From Streptomyces sp. NRRL F-5135 (lineage in GTDB: Bacteria; Actinomycetota; Actinomycetes; Streptomycetales; Streptomycetaceae): a stretch of 46,833 nucleotides of DNA. The position numbers and the translations under genes are program-made. This document shows positions 43,278-46,833 of this stretch, one piece after another. Within the stretch, counting starts at the first letter, position 1; every line of letters begins with the position of its first letter. The stretch spans positions 1 through 46,833 of the forward strand of contig NZ_JOHR01000032.1 of the NCBI RefSeq assembly GCF_000719775.1, written 5' to 3'. The notes beneath the pieces were generated by a model, which saw only the letters and a list, made by a program, of their open reading frames with translations, was not told where the DNA came from and made no database searches.

Positions 43278-45947
43278 TCATGCCCAAGCGATACCGAGCT
43301 CCCGTAGGGCAACGAGTTGCTCCTGAGTGAGCTTGTCCCGCCTCGACTTGGTGTTCGAGACCCACACGCCAAGCTTCACCGGCACCGGCTCGTCCTGGCC
43401 ATCGACCTCGATCTCGACGACTGCGCCGCGTGGGACCGGCCGATTGCCTTCCCGCTCGACCCACTGGGTGAGGGCCGCGAGGCCGCGTTGAAAGGCTTGC
43501 TGCGCCTTGCTTGGCCCCTTCGCCGTGTGGCTTGCCGTCGGGGCGGGGGCCGGGGCCTGGTCGGGCTGTAGGCCCAGCTTCAACAGCCGCTGCTGCTGCT
43601 CCTCGGAGAGCTGTTTCCAGGTGCCCGGGTTCTTCTGGCGCTCCAGCCATCGTCCGATGTCATCGTCCTCGAACAGCACCCCGGGTTGGATGTGGGGCAG
43701 TACTCCGCCGGCCTCGTCGGCGGCGAGGTCGGCGAGCACCTTGTAGTGGCGTTGCCAGTCGAGGGGCCAGGGACAGTTCCAGTCGGGGTCGATCTCGGCG
43801 AGTTGCACGGCCCGGGTTTCCGCGCGCTGCGGGTCTTTGCCGAGGCCGTTTTTGCGGCGGAGGTTGGCGAGGAGCTGTCCGATGGCCAGTTGCTCGCCGT
43901 CCCCTTCGCCTTCGCCCCAGACAGCGTCCTGACGCGGCGCGAGGTGCCCAGTGGCCCGCTGGTAGGACCGGAGTGCGGCGAGCTTCTTCTCCCATGCTTC
44001 GTCGCCGGGCTCCCACACCATCCCGGCGTCGTCGAGGAGGTCTTTGCGGTGAGGATCGAGCTCTCCGGCCCGCAATGATTTCCGCTGCTGGTGCACCCAT
44101 CGCCCCAGCGGAAACGCCTTCGTCGTGCCGGCCTTGGTCTCGACGTCATAAGGCACGGCGTACAGGCCGGTGATCCCGTTCTCGGCACGCCACCGGACCA
44201 GGGCCTGGTAGCCCTCCAGCCAGACGAGGGACTGGGGGCGGATGACGCGGCAGCGGGTGAGGGCGGCGATGTCGGCGGCCTCGCGGGGGGAGGCGAAGTT
44301 GACCACGATGGAGGTGACCCGGTCGACCTCCTGCTGCGCCTCGCTGGTCTCCCCGGGCATGTCCTCGTCCCCCGGCCCGGCCGCGGGGGCGGGGCGGACG
44401 TGGACGCGCCGCCGTTCGGTGCCGCGGGTCAGGGCGCGGGAGGCGAGCTGGTCGACCATGCGTTCCGAGTGCGAGCGCAGGGCTTGGAGGATGTCGACCA
44501 AGGGCTGGTAGCTGGCCGAGGCGATCATGTCTTTCGGGTCCTCCCCGGGCTGGAGGAAGACGGGGATGATGATCCGTGCGGTCTTGGCCGTGCCGTCGGG
44601 GTTGGGGCGCAGGGCACGTCCGATGTTCTGGACGACGTCGACCTGGGAGCTGCGCGAGCCGACGATACACACGGCTTCCACGCCGCGCAGGCCGGTGATG
44701 TCGACCCCGACCCCGAGGGCGCGTACGGACGAGAGAAACGCGCGGTGGACCCGCCGGTTGTGGGCGTCGATGCCGTTGGCGAACCGCTGGATCACCGCAC
44801 GCCGGTGCGCGATGGGATGGTCCCCGCACAGCCAGTCCGCCCACACCCGGTCCGCAGGCACATGACGGCCCTCCTCCAGCTCGTACAGCTCAGCGTCGAT
44901 CGACGACGCGGGCAGCGCCTCCGCCCCGGCCAGCGCCGCCGCGGATGCCTCAGCGGCATACAGCTCGGCGGCGGTGCGCGGCATCTGCCCGGCGAACGCC
45001 TCGGCTTCCTCGACCCGCTGGTGGAACACCATGGTGGTGTGCAGATTCTGCTGCGCCGCGTGCTCCAGCAGCGCCGCCTGGAGCAGGGCCATGCGCCGGC
45101 CACGCAGGGCGTCCTCGGACAGGCCCAGGATCGGGTCCGGGTCGCGGATCTCCAGCACGTCGATCTCGAACCCCGCAAGGATCGAGCGTTCCACCGCCTC
45201 CGCCAGACCGAGATCGAAAATCCGGGTGCCGTAGGTGCTGGAGTCGTCCTCCATCGAAGCGATCACCAGCTCCCGGCCGTCCCGGCCACGCTGCGGCCGG
45301 GGCGCTGCGAGGATCCGCGGGGTCGCGGTCAGGTAGAGCCGGAAGTCGACAGGGATCCGGCTGTTGTCATGGATCGCCGCCCACGGCCGCCCCATGTCCC
45401 CAGCCGTCATGTGCCCCTCGTCCAGAATGGCCAGGTCAAACGGAGCCATCCGCTGCCCGTATAGCCGCTCCCCGCCCGCCAGAGCCGATTCCAACGGCCC
45501 CGGGACAGTCCCACGCCCAGAGACATCGGCGGGGTCTTCACGGTCCACGAGAGAGGCGTACGTGGCGAACACGACGACCGGCCCGGACCCCGCCCACAGC
45601 GCGAGCTGGATCGGGTTGGTGGTGGTGCGTACTCCGAGCTGCTCCAGGACCTCGTCTCTGTCCACCGAGCAGACCGCGACCATCGGCGCGCGATGCCCGA
45701 CCCGCCGCCAGGACTGGGCACTCTGCACGATCAGGTCCAGCGTGGGCACCATCACCAGAATCCGCCCGCCCGGGAAGTACTCCAGAGCGCACGAAGCGCT
45801 GGTGATCGTCTTGCCGGACCCGGTCGCGGACACCCCCATCGCACGCGCACCCTCCGGAGGCACAAAAGATCTTGCAGGAAATCCGGCCCAGTTACGAAAG
45901 CTCGACTTCTGGTCGACCTGGTGCTCCTTGAGCGGAATCAAAATCAT
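43278..45947 (-). CDS. Telomere-proximal SF2 helicase with HA repeats (TtrA-type)
   Basis: 889 residues; ATG 45947 follows GGGGAGGG. It is a DEAD/DEAH-like SF2 helicase with Walker A ATGSGKT (41-47), DEGH (176-179) and TATP (207-210). The second RecA domain has VDITGLRGVEAV and QNIGRALRPNPDG. After about residue 590 come helicase-associated repeats: FPLGRWVHQQRKSLRAGE, HLAPRQDAVWGEGE, DPDWNCPWPLDWQRHYKVL, DDIGRWLERQKNPGTW. Genes of this type are the most terminal ones on Streptomyces linear replicons and have been linked to conjugal transfer and end function. This is the only complete copy of three in the window. Confidence 0.92.
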   Translation of the reverse strand: MILIPLKEHQVDQKSSFRNWAGFPARSFVPPEGARAMGVSATGSGKTITSASCALEYFPGGRILVMVPTLDLIVQSAQSWRRVGHRAPMVAVCSVDRDEVLEQLGVRTTTNPIQLALWAGSGPVVVFATYASLVDREDPADVSGRGTVPGPLESALAGGERLYGQRMAPFDLAILDEGHMTAGDMGRPWAAIHDNSRIPVDFRLYLTATPRILAAPRPQRGRDGRELVIASMEDDSSTYGTRIFDLGLAEAVERSILAGFEIDVLEIRDPDPILGLSEDALRGRRMALLQAALLEHAAQQNLHTTMVFHQRVEEAEAFAGQMPRTAAELYAAEASAAALAGAEALPASSIDAELYELEEGRHVPADRVWADWLCGDHPIAHRRAVIQRFANGIDAHNRRVHRAFLSSVRALGVGVDITGLRGVEAVCIVGSRSSQVDVVQNIGRALRPNPDGTAKTARIIIPVFLQPGEDPKDMIASASYQPLVDILQALRSHSERMVDQLASRALTRGTERRRVHVRPAPAAGPGDEDMPGETSEAQQEVDRVTSIVVNFASPREAADIAALTRCRVIRPQSLVWLEGYQALVRWRAENGITGLYAVPYDVETKAGTTKAFPLGRWVHQQRKSLRAGELDPHRKDLLDDAGMVWEPGDEAWEKKLAALRSYQRATGHLAPRQDAVWGEGEGDGEQLAIGQLLANLRRKNGLGKDPQRAETRAVQLAEIDPDWNCPWPLDWQRHYKVLADLAADEAGGVLPHIQPGVLFEDDDIGRWLERQKNPGTWKQLSEEQQQRLLKLGLQPDQAPAPAPTASHTAKGPSKAQQAFQRGLAALTQWVEREGNRPVPRGAVVEIEVDGQDEPVPVKLGVWVSNTKSRRDKLTQEQLVALRELGIAWA

Positions 45948-45967
45948 TTCTAAGCCCTCCCCGATTC

Positions 45968-46395
45968 CTATTCCTGTGGTCCTTCGATGGCCGCGTGCGG
46001 AACGCAGGCCGCACCCGAACCGTTCCAGATCGACGCACCCGCCCTGCGCCGGCCGGGCTTTCCACTGGCCTCGCCCAGCACCCGGCGCCGCGCCGTGGTG
46101 TGTGGATGGGCGCGCGGCAGCACGGACTCCCGGACGAACCCCTCCAGCCGCCCCAGGTCCGCCCGTTCACGCTGGCCCCACCCGAGAAGCCGGCACCATG
46201 CCGTCCAGCTCCACAACCTCGCACTGCGCCCCGGCCACCAGGTCGTCCGCCTCGCTCGCGGGCACCCACCCGGCGCTCCAGGAGTGCGAACAGTCCCAAC
46301 CGGGCGCTCGCACCCGCCGGATACTGTGTCACCCGACGCATCAAATCGCTGCTCAGCGCGGAATCTGGTCCGGCAGATTGGCGGTGACCGGTCAT
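45968..46395 (-). pseudogene. Subtelomeric small gene upstream of the helicase, with frame slips
   Basis: Three frames join into one plausible protein of about 140 residues: MTGHRQSAGPDSALSSDLMR with ARLGLFALLERRV (from 46395), then VPASEADDLVAGAQCEVVEL, then GWGQRERADLGRLEGFVRES to AAIEGPQE (stop at 45968). The first slip coincides with a tandem GGTG-GGTG (minus-strand sense, about 46285); the second lies in GGGTGGGG (about 46190). It ends 20 bases before the helicase start, so it was probably co-transcribed. Function unknown. Confidence 0.45.
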
Positions 46396-46441
46396 CTGAC
46401 CATCCTCTCGGAACTTGGGAGATTCCCGAGTGACTGGAGGG

Positions 46442-46487
46442 TGTCTCAGATTTCTGCTAACGATACATGCTGCATCTATCTGAGACA
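46442..46487. repeat. Inverted repeat between the helicase operon and the telomere
   Basis: TGTCTCAGAT (46442-46451) and ATCTGAGACA (46478-46487) are perfect 10-bp inverted repeats around a 26-base A/T-rich centre. They could be an operator or promoter element for the minus-strand operon, or a trace of an insertion element. Confidence 0.55.
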
Positions 46488-46539
46488 GCCACTACACTAG
46501 AACCCGACACGAACGAGCGACCCCGGATTCTCGTAGCCA

Positions 46540-46833
46540 GCCCGGCCCGCGCCAGCGGGCCGTTGGCCCTGGAGGCGAAGCCGGAAGGGCCGTTGGGCGG
46601 GGGAGCGCAGCGGACCGGCCCAACCCGGTGCGGAGCGAAGCGGAGAAACGGTCAGGCCTTGCGCAGCAAGGCCCGGCCTGGGAGCGCAGCGGACAGGCCG
46701 TCACCACCCGGACGCAGTCCGGGTGGTGAGCACCTCGCGCAGCGAGGTGCAGCGCGAACCGCGGAGCGGGAGCGCAACCACCGGACGCAGCCCGGTGGTT
46801 CGCTTGCCCATCGCGCAGCGATGGGGTACCCGC
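46540..46833. repeat. Streptomyces-type telomere with GCA-loop hairpins
   Basis: Dense palindromes run to the last base. The clearest, each with a GCA loop on the plus strand, are: GGCCTTGC/GCAAGGCC (46655-46673); a 13-bp perfect stem (46701-46713 with 46717-46729); GCACCTCGC/GCGAGGTGC (46730-46750); AACCACCGG.../...CCGGTGGTT (46776-46800); and CCCATCGC/GCGATGGG (46807-46825). Read from the end inward, GCGGGTACCCCATCGCTGCG corresponds to the archetypal telomere start just inside palindrome I. About 8-10 terminal bases (CCCGCGGA-like) appear to be missing. Tap and Tpg act on such ends. Confidence 0.93.

Noticed and set aside
1..46833. CRISPR arrays, tRNA or rRNA genes
   Set aside because: No regularly spaced short repeats and no tRNA/rRNA signatures were seen by eye in any region; the only RNA structures supported are group II intron domains and hairpins.

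Overview
The window is high-GC actinobacterial DNA, almost certainly Streptomyces. Its right edge (about 46540-46833) is a Streptomyces-type telomere: a ladder of hairpins with GCA trinucleotide loops that stops just short of the usual terminal palindrome. The window also carries the telomere-maintenance pair tap/tpg and several telomere-type helicases with helicase-associated (HA) repeats. It is therefore one end of a linear replicon; the sequence alone does not say whether this is the chromosome or a linear plasmid.

Left part (1-8.6 kb): debris and small operons. A 5'-truncated GH42 beta-galactosidase abuts a truncated TetR gene. Next come a 3' fragment of one group II intron, a second group II intron with an intact RT/maturase/HNH protein, and a block of plasmid-type hypothetical genes (one frameshifted, one a truncated RapZ-C domain). 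A PadR regulator, a membrane protein and a PAP2 phosphatase follow on the minus strand.

8.9-16.7 kb: tap (N-terminal frameshift) and tpg (terminal protein), which read in one frame as a Tap-Tpg fusion. A TetR/SDR pair follows, with two operators between the genes and 29-bp inverted repeats around the pair. Then come a CHAT (caspase-like) protease and three uncharacterised genes.

16.7-28.3 kb: two broken copies of the telomeric HA helicase, a flavin-split-barrel gene coupled to a UvrA-like ATPase, and a Tn554-type transposon (tnpA, tnpB, tnpC). One helicase copy is split into an upstream piece (21815-22037, plus strand) and a downstream piece (18063-16706, minus strand). Both pieces break at the same codon and abut the same repeat, which resembles the left end of the Tn554-like element.

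28.6-36.8 kb: a minus-strand Tn7/Tn5053-type module: TnsA-like, TniA/TnsB, TniB/TnsC and a large TniQ, followed by hicAB. The TniQ protein carries about five tandem HA repeats related to those of the telomeric helicases, and the TnsA-like protein has lost its recognisable catalytic residues.

37.0-43.2 kb: a putative defence island. A DUF4297 nuclease-Ser/Thr kinase fusion is followed by a three-gene ABC-3C-type operon (DUF4297 effector, middle component, SMC-like ABC ATPase). The two DUF4297 genes share their first ~270 codons and about 100 bp of upstream DNA, so one is a domain-swapped duplicate of the other.

43.3-46.8 kb: an intact telomere-proximal SF2/HA helicase, a slipped small gene upstream of it, then the telomere. 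The most novel candidates are the DUF4297-kinase plus ABC-3C pair and the TniQ-HA transposition module. All functions are inferred from sequence; no database search was possible.
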